From Gnetum montanum (lineage: Eukaryota > Streptophyta > Gnetopsida > Gnetales > Gnetaceae), in contig MNCI01025128.1 in assembly GCA_015680685.1 (NCBI GenBank), positions 625,599 through 687,598 of the forward strand: a stretch of DNA of 62,000 bases. Direction: 5' to 3'. Under the pieces are notes generated by a model, which was given only the letters and a program-made list of their open reading frames with translations, made no database searches and was not told the DNA's origin. Shown in pieces: positions 34,591 to 46,229 of this stretch. Numbering within the stretch: the first letter of the stretch is position 1; each line of letters begins with the position of its first letter. The position numbers were made by a program, and so were the translations under genes.

Positions 34591-35870
34591 AAGCAAATGT
34601 CCACTAAACCCAACTAGTATGATGGCATTCTCACCTATCTTCTTACTCAGGAGATGCCATAGTAGCAGGGTAATAGGAAGAAGCAATAATTTCTTCACCA
34701 AGCCAAAAATTTCATGGAAATCAATAGATACCTTTACAAGATGTGCATAGATGACCTAGTTCAATGGTGTGTTCTTGATGCTGATCAACTACACGTGCCA
34801 CAAGATGCTCATGAGATCCCTTGTGGGGGCCCCATTATGCTAGGAGATGCATGACCATTGAGATCCTCATGATGGGGTATTACTAGCCAACACTTTTTAG
34901 GGATGCTCACCACTTTGTCCACTCTTGTGAACACTACCAATGTGATGGTGGAATGACCACTCATATGGAATGGCCTCGACAATGGATTCAACCACTAGAG
35001 CCCTTCGATATTTGGGGCATTGACTTCATGGGTTCTATTACTCCCATGTCAAATAGGAAGGTGTACATCATAGTTATTGTTGACTACTATACAAAATGGG
35101 TGGCAGCTACAATTTTCACTGATTGCACATCTTTTACAACTATTCAATTTTTACAACAAAATATTGTAAACAGTTTTTGGATTCCATGTGCACTTATTTC
35201 TAATAACATAACTCATTTTATAAGCATTACATTTTGAAAGCTCATGCAACAGCTGGGGGTTGAACATAAATTAAAAACACTATACACTTCCTAAGCTAAT
35301 AGTTAAGCAAAGGTTATGAATAGGGAAATCAAAAAAATATTAATAAGAATAGTTAGTAAATATAGGAGGGACTAGAGCATGAAACTCAACGATGCCCTTT
35401 TGGGCCTATGACTTCACTTGGAGACTTCCTATTGGCTACTCTCCCTATGGGTTTGCATACGAAAAATTACCAAAACTTCTAATCCAAATGGAGCTTCGTA
35501 CACTATTAATAGCTTGTGACCTTGATCTTGACCTAAGTCTAGCACATAAAGAAAGATTAATGAACCTTAACTTGCTACAAGAGAATCAATTGGTGGCCTT
35601 GTCATCTAATGAAGTGCATAAGACATTTAATAAATAATGAGATGACCTTAGAATCAGGAGAGTAAAATTTCAACTAGGAGATAGGGTCCTATACTGGAAC
35701 ACCACACACATACCACAAAGAACTAAATTTAAAACATTATGGGAGGGACCTTACATTATCTATAAAACCTTTCCCTTTAGGGCCATGGTAATATACAAAC
35801 CTGAAAGACCAAACAAAAAGTTACTTGTCAACATGTAACAACTTAAACCTTTCCATGAGCCTAAGAGAGC
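34590..35870 (+). pseudogene. pol: Integrase of element D
   Basis: The zinc-binding N-terminal region is degenerate (about 34640-34940). The core starts with [15 protein letters not shown] (35000), where the first catalytic Asp is kept. ALISNNITHF (about 35190-35220) has Asn at the second catalytic position, as in element B. The catalytic Glu region reads NS-stop-AKVMNREIKKI, with Lys where Glu is expected. The C-terminal part (35392-35637 and to 35850) includes RLPIGYSPYGFAYEKLP and KFKTLWEGPYIIYKTFPF. Not functional. Confidence 0.85.
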
Positions 35871-37877
35871 CAGTGACTAGAACACCTCAACAAATGGACA
35901 TGCATGCTCAATTTTTTGGATCTCATCTTTCCAACTCAGTCATGGGAGAGATGGCCATTCATGTTGATCTAATAATGTGACTCCTCAGTTTTTCATCTTT
36001 TTCGTTTTCCATCATTTTTAGTACATTTTTATCTTTCTTAAATATTTTACACTTTCTTCTCTATTTTACTTTATTTTGTTTGGATTTCTTTTGTGCTTTT
36101 CTTATGTTTTGTTTTTCTTTCTTTATTATCACTATGACTAAGTGCAAGTGTGGCTATCGATAGATGGTGGTTTGTACTATAATGTTATTTGATTGCTAAT
36201 GTATGGATCATATCTTTGAATTTTGGTGTTGATAACTAAGACATGGTTTCTTTTTCATGATAATAGGTAGTGAGTCCATGTCATCCACCCATCCACAAAA
36301 CTCTATGTTATTCCTTTATTTTAGAAATATGTGGTCCCTTAAATGAAACTTTTAATGAATTTGTGACCTTGTTAGTTTTCAAAATTGGGAAGGATTAAAA
36401 GGATAGACAAGGATGTGACTTCAAGGGGATTTGACGCTTTTTGTACTTGCCTATCCTCTTTTGTGCATGAGTGTTTCTAGGGATTTCTTACCATTCTACT
36501 ATTGACTAATAATAGGAAGAAAAGTCTTTGCATGGTGTGGTTCCCATATAAAAAAACACAATAATGGTAATTCAAAGCACACCACTTAGATAAAAATAAC
36601 TAGCTACAAGCACTAGTTATTGGACTACAAAGATATGTTACCTATGCCTGAAGGTCCCCTATAACTAAGAACCATCTCACTTTCTACTTCTATTTTCTTC
36701 TCTTTTAGGAATGGTGATTGATTTATAGGGATATTCATGTGCCTTGGGAGGATGAACTAGTCTTAGAGTGTCAATGTAAAGTCACTGAACATGGTTGGTT
36801 TTAATTTGGACTAAGGATGGATATTATTGGGTCATATTAACCATGGAAAGGCACAAGGGAATTTATGTTACCATGATATGGGACTCCATTCCATACTCTA
36901 CCTCATCTACCTATGCTTTCCATATCTCACCTCATTGCCTCTTCTCATGTCTTGTTCAATGTCTTAGTTTGATGTGTCAAAGTTTATAGATAGTTTCTTT
37001 GGGGATTTGGTCCTTAACTAATTGTAATCATTAGTCACCCATAAGACCCACGAACTCTTTGGTTTAAGGGTATGCAAGGGCATCAAGGAAATGAGCCTAC
37101 TATGGGAAAGACCCACTTACATACCCCTTGGTTGGGCTAGTTAAGCTTATCATCCTTTAGGCATGGTTGCTTTCAAAACCTTTTGCATTCCATGTTAATT
37201 ATGTCTAGTTATGCACTCATTCATAATATTTCTCCAATCATTCTCCTATTAAATCTCCTTTCTTGAGAATTATCTAGTCCTCTTCAAGCATTTCATCATG
37301 TTTTGGGCTCTTCTGGCTCCCTAAGAACTTCAATTTTATGTGAAAACTTTTTGTTTTTTCCTTCTTTTTGATGATGAAAAATTCTATCTTTCGATCACAT
37401 CAATGGGATCCCACTGACGCAATGCAAAAATTCTATAAATAGCACAACACTTAGTGATTTTTTTGTCATTTTCTCTCAAATGGGAAAGGAGGTTTTATAG
37501 TTTTTAAAGCCTAGAACATTATAAAGCCCACAACTTTCAAATTTCTTATCTAATTAATCTTGTTCTTTGGTCTTGCAGCTACCAAAGTGAGCTCTACATT
37601 ATGGGGGTCATAAACCTTAGGTCTTTGATGAAAATTTTTTAAATTTTTTTCTAACTTCCACAAGCTTTAACTAATAAAATAATATTAAAATCACTAATTT
37701 ATGAAACCTAAACCTTTCCAATGAACTTTGGTAAACACTAAAGTGATATAATAATAAAATAATCAAACCTACCATGACTACAACTTAGCCAAGTGCAAAC
37801 AATCCAAAGAGATAAGGTACTTAAGTGTTTCAAAGTTACACATCATACACTAATCCTTGATCATGTTATGATTATAG
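35871..37877 (+). other. Spacer of element D with an internal TATA-like promoter and splice-acceptor-like site
   Basis: No coding region is supported. T-rich at 35990-36120. At 37401-37445 a sequence like an LTR U3 end (CATCAATGGGATCCCACTGAC) is followed by TTCTATAAATAGC, a good TATA box 440 bp upstream of ORF2. A pyrimidine-rich segment ending in CTTGCAG lies at about 37565-37580, and gttatgattatag directly precedes the ORF2 ATG at 37878. Confidence 0.6.
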
Positions 37878-40733
37878 ATGGTACTAGGACCTAAGCTTTT
37901 GTAGGAAGGAGGATCATCCCAACCAAGGGACAAGCAACCTAGAACTAAAAGGGACCAACAATAAGAACAACCCCAAGAATAGGTAATTGAAACTCATGTA
38001 ATAGGACCTCTTTGGGAGGATCCTGAAGTGGAATTTGTCCTTTAGATTTCCCAAGTTGAAATGGAGCAATCCCATTGAGATGAGGCACCAAGAACAAGGC
38101 CAAACCTTGAGGTCACTTTGACAAATGCTTGCCTTAGATAAATCCAGTCTAAGGAAATTCAATTTTTGGTTCTCCAAAAGTTAAACTTTGGAACCTTCTT
38201 GGACTTTGCCCTAGAAGGCATCAGAACTTAGTTGTAGAGATCTTCCATGTGGTCCATCATGACTTCTAGTGAGGAGTGGTACATGGGAGAGACCTATCTC
38301 TTTTGGAAAAATAGGTAGCTTGATGCCACTATGAAGATCAAGAACATCAGTGTGTCCTACTTGGTGGAGGCCATCTCTCAAGTCCTTCGATTACCGAAGG
38401 CTGAGATAAATTTGGTAGAGATATCAATGCAAGTGAACCCGAAGGTAAAAAAGGAGTGGTTCCAATAGTTCTATGAAGTGGATCTTAAAGAATATGGTGC
38501 ACTCACAACGAAAGAACGTGTTTACTTCAAGATCGCAGCTTACCACCTCAATCCAATAGTGAGGCCAAGTGAGGTAATAACCTTTTCTGTGTGTGTGTGT
38601 GTCACTCTTAGTGGAAAATTCCTGGTTAACCTCCCATAGTTGATATATCTCAAGATAGAGAAGTGATTTAAGGAAAATGAGCATGGGAGGAAGGCACTCC
38701 CCTTTTCATGTCTAATCTAAAAATTATGCAAAATGGGAGGAATAGCTCACTATTTCAATGACATACTTAGACATTCTCATATCACCTCTTGGGTGGAGAT
38801 GATGAAAGATAAGGTCTTTTCCATGATGAAAGAAGAGGAGTAGCCACCACTGCCACCCACTCATGAAATAATACTAGAGGCTTGTGCTACCATGTAGTGC
38901 ATGAAGAAACTCTATGAGTAACTCTTGTAGTAGTAGCAAGCTAGATTGAGTTGTGATCCATTTGTCTACCAACCATCCCTAAGGCATCTTAACAAGGTAA
39001 CTTGTACCATCAGTTTGTTGGAGGATATGACACCAACATTTTCTATCCAAAAAATGTAGGCACATGTTTGCTCAAATTCTAGTGCTTAAGAGGTAATGGT
39101 ATCCATTATAGAACAATAACAATTTGTAGAAATATTTGGAAATTTTGCTACCTTCTCAATGCGCTTGGTGGAAGGTAATGGGACAACTATCTTGGTGATG
39201 CAGCACTAAGGGTAGGAAATGGTAGTCAAGGTGGTGAGTGACAGAGTTGGCAAAGTCCTCAATGTTCTTGTAGTGTTTGTGCCAAATATTGCTGTACTCA
39301 AAGATGTGTGGATGTTTGTAGGAGTTCTAAGTAGAAGATTCAGCATAGCCCATCACAAGTAGTTACTTTAATGACTAGTTAGAACCCGAAAACCAATTTT
39401 GGAGGTCCTTGACCTTCCAAATGATATTTCTACAATCTAGTTAGCACTGTTGAAGGCTAAGGGTAAGTGTCTCATTGCCAATGTTGAACTTGAAGTAGCC
39501 ACATCTAAAAATTGATGCTTGGCTACTAAATTTACGGTATTGAGTACCTGCCTCACTAATCCCATTGTACTCAGATAAGTGGTATCTAGAGATAAAGCTT
39601 TTCAAGAGCTTCAAACCAAACTTCAAGAGGTTGAGGATGTCAAGGAGTCAACAATCTTCAACCAATCATTAGAAGATGCCACTACTTACAACATTTAGAA
39701 GTACTTATCAAAGGTTTGTTAGGAGAGTGCCATTCTAGCTAAGGATAATCATCACCTACACAATGTTGAGCTCCAAAAAGAACAAATGGTTGAATACATG
39801 AGATAACAATAGGAGTAGCTTGCTAAGGTGACCATGGATCTGAGGAGGATGATAGTAGAAAATTATAATCTATTAATGAAGGAGGTTTGTGCTCTTTCCC
39901 AGAAGTTTGCAATTGAAATCACCACCTAGAAGAATGAGGTCCTCAAATTCAAAAGGATTAAGGACCATTACAAGGATTAGGTTAGCCTACAGAAAGAAAT
40001 TAATGAAAAAGAAATAAAACTAGTGAAGGAAAAGGTGAATGATGTCCTCCAGCAACCCCAACAAGGAGGTGATGTGTGGAAATCCATCTTTGATTGATTG
40101 AATATGTACAATAAAGCAAAGATCCATATTAAGGAGGTACAGATCGAGGAGATGATAGAATACATGAAGCTTACCAACCTTCGATACACAAACTTGGCAA
40201 TGCTAACTACTGAAAGGTCAAGGTCAGAATTGGAGAAACAAGTGGTCAACTCATACCTATTGTACGAAGCCAAGTTCAAGCATCATAAGGAGATGAAGTA
40301 GAAACTTGAAATAATAAATGCTGAACTTGATATTCTCAAAGGGTGCTTCATTGATCAATGATCAATAGCTAAGAACCTAGCCCATAGGATGAATGAATAC
40401 TAGTAACTACAAAATGTAGTCAAGGTGTTTGATGTTAAATGCAAAAAATTTGTAGCCTAGTTTATCAACATGAAGGAGCTATTTCTTGTAATGCCCTATA
40501 TGTAGGATATTCTTGTACCAGCCCACATTGGTAATGTTATGTGGACCATGTATGATCCTTGGAGTAAGGAGAAGAAGATGAAAGTATTGTTGAATGCTTT
40601 TTATCTTTCACCAATAGTAGTAGCTATAGCCAGATAGCCACAACCACAACCTCAACCACAATAGTTGCATGCACAAAAGGTAGGAGAAGGTCCTTCAATA
40701 CCTTAAGAACTTCCATCACTTGGGTTCATTTGA
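37878..40733 (+). pseudogene. ORF2 of element D: 952-codon frame of unknown function in the envelope position
   Basis: From the ATG at 37878 to the TGA at 40731 the sequence keeps one reading frame despite more than 30 premature stops (mostly TAG and TAA). Residues 132-165 include EEWYMGETYLFWKN and YLVEAISQVLRLPKAEI, shared with ORF2 of element C. A globular part follows (to about residue 480, with HITSWVEMMKDKVFSMM). Then comes a long Leu/Glu/Lys/Gln heptad-rich region (about 530-870) that should form a coiled coil. The end is Pro/Gln-rich (PQPQPQPQ at about 40640). No signal peptide or clear membrane segment was seen, so a viral-type envelope is not supported. Known plant Tat-lineage elements carry extra ORFs of unknown role; this may be one. 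Confidence 0.75.
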
Positions 40734-40972
40734 TTTTTCTCCTTGTCTTCAAGTCACCAGAGGAGTTGTGCTATCATTTTTTGTAATGGTGTTCAATTTT
40801 GTTATTGTCATGAACATCAGATTTTCTAAAAATCGTAAATTTGTACACTTGGGCACTTAGCGTTAGTTGAGTTAGTTTGTGTGTTAGTCAATTAGTCAAT
40901 AATTCCATACCTTCCCAAAATTTTGTAAGAGACTTGTTTCTCTTTTTGATCACTCATGGAAGAGTTTTTATT

Positions 40973-41828
40973 CAATCATGGGGGTATGATGAGCCATTGT
41001 GGATTGATCATGTCAATGTAATCCCATCAATGTGCTCACATTAACATGTGGTTTATTGTGTTAATGTGTATGCATTGATGTAGTTTCTTTTGTCATCTAT
41101 ATAAATGCATGCACCAACTGCATTTATGACATCTGATCATTAGTTGGTAACTAAAATCTTGTAATTTTTTCTTCCTAGAGTTAGAATGATTTCCTAGTGC
41201 CAACAGTAGGAGTTGAGAAGTATATGGATATTTATTCGAGCACTGATGTACTTAAGCAGCTTAGTGTGAATGGTAATGAAGATGAGCTTTCTTGATAGAC
41301 CTTGTAGTACTTGGACTTAGGTTAATGTTTACTTTATGCATTTATTAGTCAATAAATTTAATTTAATGCATTTAAGTAATTAGTTCATAGTGATTAATTA
41401 ATGCACATAAGTATGACCACTTTGAGCATACATTAACGCTTGATAATCCCAGTAGCACTTACGCATGGTAACCTAGTAGCATTGCAATGTGTTCAGGATG
41501 TGTATGGAAAGTGGGAAAAGATGATTATGTTAGGATTAGCTAAGCATTAGGTAGTTATTAGATTAATTAAACATTTAATTACTTTATTTTTGGCACTTAG
41601 GAAAATTAAATAAAAATTGTAAAATGATAAAAATCATATGTTGTAGATACACTTAACCATACCTTTGCAATGCACAAGTAAAAATGAGAAGACAACAATC
41701 ACGTTCATTAGATTCACTATCTAGACTAAGTGTACTTAGAGAGATAAAGTCTATGGAATTCGACCAAATCGCTTAGTGAATGCTCATGATTCGTATGGTT
41801 GGGCATAGGGACTACTCACTACTCATCA
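40973..41828 (+). repeat. Polypurine tract and 3' LTR of element D (LTR 40987-41828)
   Basis: The tract CAATCATGGGGGTA abuts the LTR start TGATGAGCC at 40987. The LTR is 842 bp and ends CTACTCATCA at 41828, followed by the CACCT duplication. Substitutions against the 5' LTR are scattered along the length, so the insertion is not recent. Confidence 0.92.
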
Positions 41829-41833
41829 CACCT

Positions 41834-42716
41834 ACTAGTAGGTAAGGGTGAGATCTACATTTAAATAATATATAAAATATTTCATGTGTTAAACAACCAT
41901 GGTAGAACAAGGATACACATTTGTAATAATAAGTACAAGGTTGATTGTTAGATTTCTTTTTTAGTCTTAATTCCATATTTGTTATCAAATATACTTAGAA
42001 TTATTTTACCACATGTAGTTTTTGGAGTACTTCATATGGTTATGTATGTATGAAATGCATACTTGCATCTACCATGCATCTGCTACATAGTAGATATGGA
42101 TTAGTATATGGTTTTCCTTCTCTCTATAGTTTTCTTTTTTTATTAATTTGAAGTCTTTAGTAGGAAGTAAAAACCTATTTGGATGCTTCTAAACGAGGGC
42201 AAGGTTTGATCTTTTTCCTACCCCAAAGGAGAGGTTTTTTAGGATTAGTTGTAAGGATGAAAACCTAAAAACACATCCCCAAAATCATTGGGCCTTTCCT
42301 TTTTATTATTTTAAAGATTCTCCTCTACTTCTCTTTTTTTGTACTCTAAATATGAATTTTTATCTTTAATGTGTTTATTTTTTAGGGTTTGATACCCAAA
42401 TAAATTTCTAAGATTTTGATTTATATTATAATTATTTTTTAGGCACTAATCTTTGTTCAAGTTTTAAGTAAGCAGGTATCACATACTAGATGGGTCATTA
42501 ACATATGGGCTTTTGCATTAGACATGTGGTATGCTTTGATTGTTATGTGTTTGGAATATTTGATCATGCTTTTATATTTGCTTAATTTTGATTAGGATAT
42601 TTTTATTTTCTTTAGAGTGATAGTATGCATCATGTCCCCATTGTTAAATGATGTTGTTCTATAATAAAGATGTTTCATGTTGTAATTATTAGGGAGAGTG
42701 AATGGGCATTGAAATT
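41834..42716. other. No feature recognised
   Basis: AT-rich flank of element D. Because the CACCT duplication is intact, this stretch was contiguous with 28640-28941 before D inserted. No coding motif, tandem repeat or LTR was recognised in either part. Confidence 0.5.
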
Positions 42717-43537
42717 TTATGAGCGGCAAGGTAGCCCTACATCCAACCATACAAATCACTAAGGCATTTGCATGCGATCTGCTCGAATTTTGTGGACCTA
42801 TAGTTCTCTAGTGCACTAGTTCTTCTTGGAAGTGAAATGGGCATTGAGAACGTTTTTTGTCTTCCCAACTACACTTGTGAAGCTTAGGGGTATGGTTTAA
42901 GTGTAATAGAGGTACACGATTTTTCTTATTTTATGTTTTATAATTTTGATAACCTACAACAAGAATGAAAGGTAAAGTAATTTAAGATCTAATTCATCTA
43001 CTGCTTGGCTAGCCTAACACAAGTAACCTTCCCACTTTCTTGGACACATCTTGAACACATATAGTGCTATTGGGCTACCAAACATTAAGTGTTGCCAGGT
43101 TACCAGGTACTATATGTATGCTTGAAGTCGTCATGCTTGTGTTTATTAACAATTGGAAATCAATTGCTTAATTAAAATGTAGTAAAGTAAAATGCATTAA
43201 AAGAAACATTAATATATTCTCAGTGTTGCAAGGATTGTCAAAAGAGTTCATTTTTATTCTCATCACACTACTATGCTCAGGTACATCAATGTTCAAACAA
43301 AGAATCGTACACACTTAGACTCCTTTTGCAGGCACTCAGAAAATATTCTAACTCTGGAGAGAATAAATTGTAAGAGCTTCACTACTCTTACTAAAAACTA
43401 ACAAAAACTCATGCCAAACTAGGAGCCTAGGCACTATATTTATAGGCCAATGTATACCCCTGGATGTTGGATACCTAATGTCGCATTTGGGCTTTGATGT
43501 TGGATTCGACGTTAGAGCAGATGAAAAATGCACTTCA
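42717..43537 (-). repeat. Solo LTR (minus orientation)
   Basis: The U5 end (rc of ttatgagcggcaaggtagccc) matches the LTR ends of A-D. A TATA box (CTATATTTATAGG context) lies at about 43433-43447, and the U3 carries AACATC/CGACATT motifs. No primer site follows at 42716 and no polypurine tract precedes 43537, so it is a solo LTR. A clear five-base duplication is not visible (aaatt against ttaca), so boundaries are approximate or the flanks have been rearranged. Confidence 0.8.
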
Positions 43538-43699
43538 TTACAATATTAAAATAGTTATTATATAGATACAATATAATATATATAATTTAATTATAACTTT
43601 ATACCTTGGTATTAAACACTAGAATTAAATCCATAACTTGGAGCTTTCAAATCAAAATTCTTACCATTAGGCTAACATCTTTTTATTATGATGTTGTAA

Positions 43700-45475
43700 G
43701 TATCATGAAAAGATCCTTCTAACAATGTTGATGTGTTCATTTGGAAATTTAGGGTCTATGGCTACATGGTATTCTATTGGTGAAACAATAACTTACATGG
43801 CTCTACCTTGACCTTTCATTGAAGCTTGAGAGATGTAGTGAAGGTCAAACTCAGTTGTTATGGCTTTCCAATAGGCTATATGGCTACTTTCATAGATATT
43901 TATTATTATGGATCTAAGCATGTTGTCTTTACATATGACATTGACCTAGCTTCTAAAGAGGTAATGTCTCTACTCTTCAATGAGAAGACTACTGATAGAT
44001 AATACTTCTCCACTTTAGTGTATCGAGTCTCATAGGCAACCAATGCATTCCTTAGATAGTATACAAGTAACTCTACTCCATCATCTCATTTCTAATAGAG
44101 TAGCCAAGAAATTGATGTATCAGAGATAGCAAGGTAGATGTAAATAGGTTTATCCTTTGTGGTAGATAAATGATAGCTAGTTATGCCAACTCTTGATTAA
44201 GGTTTTCAAAGGCTTCTTAGCATTAAGTCAACCACTCATAGTAAAATTCTTTCTTAAGGAAGTATTGCATGAGTTATAGCTTATTTGTAAGCTTGGCAAT
44301 GAACCTATAGATAAAATGTAATTTTCATTGCAATCCTCAAAGCTCCTTAAGGTTAGTTGGTGTTGTCAAGTTTGATATGGCCTTAGCCTTATTAGGATCA
44401 ACATGTATTCCTACTTTGGATACTACAAAGCCAAGCATCTTACTAGTTTTGATGCCAAAGACATACTTCATGGGGTTAAGCCTAAGCTCATACTTCATGC
44501 ATAGTTTAGACACAAGATCAAGATCATGCACATGGTCATTAACCACTTTGGACTTCATGGCTATATCATCTATGTAATTATTAAGAAAACCTAGCATATA
44601 ATCACTAAAGATATACATCATCGCTCTTTGGTAGGTTGCTTCTACATTCTTTAAGCCAAAGGACATTATGTTATAACAAAAGGTACCCCAAGAGATCATG
44701 AAGGTTGTACTAAGTTGATGTTCTAGTTTAATTCTAGTTTGTTTATATCATAAGAACCCATCCATGAAAGACAACAAGGCATGTCTAGTCGTGGTATTGA
44801 TAATTTGATTAATACTAGGCAAAGGGAAATAATCTTTGGTAGTTTCCTTATTCAGGTCTATGAAATTAATATAGATATGTAGAACCTCATATTTCTTAAG
44901 GACTACCACTATGTTGGACATCCATTTTGCATAATTGACAACTCTAGTAAAGTCAGTTGGTATAGTTTTGTGATTTCATCGCGAACTACCAAGGCTAAAT
45001 CAGGCCTAATCTTGCAAAAATTTTTGCTTAACTAGTTTAATACTAGGATCAAATATGATGTTATGTTGCATTATGCATGGGTCAAGACCTAGCATATCTT
45101 CATATGACTAGGCAAAGACCTTAATGTTGTCCTGGAGGACCTTGGTGATGTCTTGACCTTGTTGAGGTTCTAGTGAAGAACTTGATTTTAGTCTTTTCTC
45201 CTCACCACTATGTGTTATGATAGGAACCTCAACTAGAGAGTCCTTAGTAATGTCACCAACCTCAAAGTCAAAGGTATTGACTAGGTTTTCAAGCCATTCT
45301 AGAAGTTTATCCACAAAGGCTATGTGGTTGATTGAACTCTTAGGCTTAAGATCCAAGTAATTAAGGTTGATACATCATTCAACATCACCATGAGGTTCAC
45401 TTAGATTTAATGGTAAATCAATTTTCTTCTAGGTATCCATACTCCAATCTTGCATATCAACCATAAGCACATTAA
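43700..45475 (-). pseudogene. pol: Reverse transcriptase-RNase H of the giant element GE-R
   Basis: Minus strand. A linker (45356-45108) ends DITKVLQDNIKVFA, followed by SYEDMLGLDP, the typical entry to gypsy RT. The RT core (44699-44337) has WGTFCYNIMSFGLKN and the intact catalytic box NNYIDDIAMKS. RNase H (about 44150-43850) reads YIYLAISDTSISWLL, then VELLVYYLRNALVAYETRYTKVEKYYLSVVF. Integrase is absent: the frame ends near 43700 and a solo LTR follows. The lineage differs from B and D (YIDD rather than FMDD, different RNase H). Its first exon-like segment (45475 downwards) follows an acceptor-like AG, and satellite DNA lies just upstream. Confidence 0.85.
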
Positions 45476-45499
45476 GTGGCACCTTGGTAAAATGAGTAA

Positions 45500-46210
45500 A
45501 TAATGCTAAAATGATATAAAATATTCTAGAAACTAGACAAAACATGTTATTTCATGGTTAAGCAAGGTGCAAAAAAGATCAACAAAGGCTATAAGAGGTA
45601 GGTGAAGACAAATAACATGAAACAAAGGCTACACAAGATCAAATAAATGCTAAACGATAGCAACACTTGGTGGAATGGGGCCAAACGATGCTCCAATGAT
45701 AATATATGTTGATAATGGAGAATAAGGTCAAAATAGTTTGAAACACAATGAAACAAGCCTAAACCAATTGAGGTGGAAAACATAAGGTTCAACATGGTCA
45801 ACATTGTTCAACCAAGGTTAGATGTTACCAATTTTAGGCCTTATCAAGCCATATGATGGTTACATGATGTTAAATGATGGTCAAGGTGGTCAAAACTCAC
45901 CAAATGAAACCAATTAGAGGCTAAAAAATGTCAAAATAGGCCACAAGGTTTAGATTTTACTAGTTCTAGGCCTTAACAGGCCATAAGGTTGCCAGTTTTA
46001 GGCCTTGGCAGGCCATAAGATTGCTAGTTTAAGGCCTTGGTAGGCCATAAGTTTGCCTGTTTTAGGCCTTGGCAAATCATATGATGGTTAGATGGTGTTA
46101 AATGATGGTCAAACCCCATCACCTAACACCAATTAGAGGCTAAAAAAGGTCAATAGTGGTAAAAAAAATGTTTAGATTTTACTAGTTTTAGACCTTAGTA
46201 AGCCATGGTA
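45500..46210 (-). repeat. TTGACC-rich segment with 32-bp minisatellite
   Basis: The reverse complement of the TTTGACC-type repeats seen at 8400-8868 fills 45600-45900. At about 45950-46080 three to four units of 32 bp (ccttggcaggccataagattgctagtttaagg-like) are arranged head to tail. Further single units lie near 46190. Confidence 0.75.
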
Positions 46211-46229
46211 TAGGTCTACAAGGTTGTCA

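Larger units (their letters stand above)
28947..41828 (+). mobile_element. Element D: full-length Ty3/gypsy retrotransposon with gag, pol and ORF2
   Basis: 12.9 kb, bounded by LTRs 28947-29750 and 40987-41828 and by the perfect target duplication CACCT (28942-28946 and 41829-41833). Order: LTR, tRNA-Asp-type primer site, gag, protease, RT, RNase H, integrase, 2-kb spacer, ORF2, polypurine tract, LTR. It is the only element here with both pol and ORF2 and so the best model for the family's autonomous form. All domains carry inactivating changes. Confidence 0.94.

Noticed and set aside
38587-38603. (GT)n run in ORF2 of element D as an intron
   Set aside because: A GTAATAACC donor and CTCTTAG acceptor would give an intron of only about 40 nt. 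The reading frame runs through without it, so it was left as part of the coding frame.
37878-40733. ORF2 as a retroviral envelope gene
   Set aside because: No signal peptide, transmembrane helix or cleavage site could be seen; the sequence is hydrophilic and heptad-rich.
42717-43537. Solo LTR as the 3' LTR of the GE-R polymerase just upstream of it
   Set aside because: Its U5 end belongs to the A-D group, no polypurine tract lies at 43538, and integrase is missing between the RNase H and the LTR, so a separate insertion is more likely.
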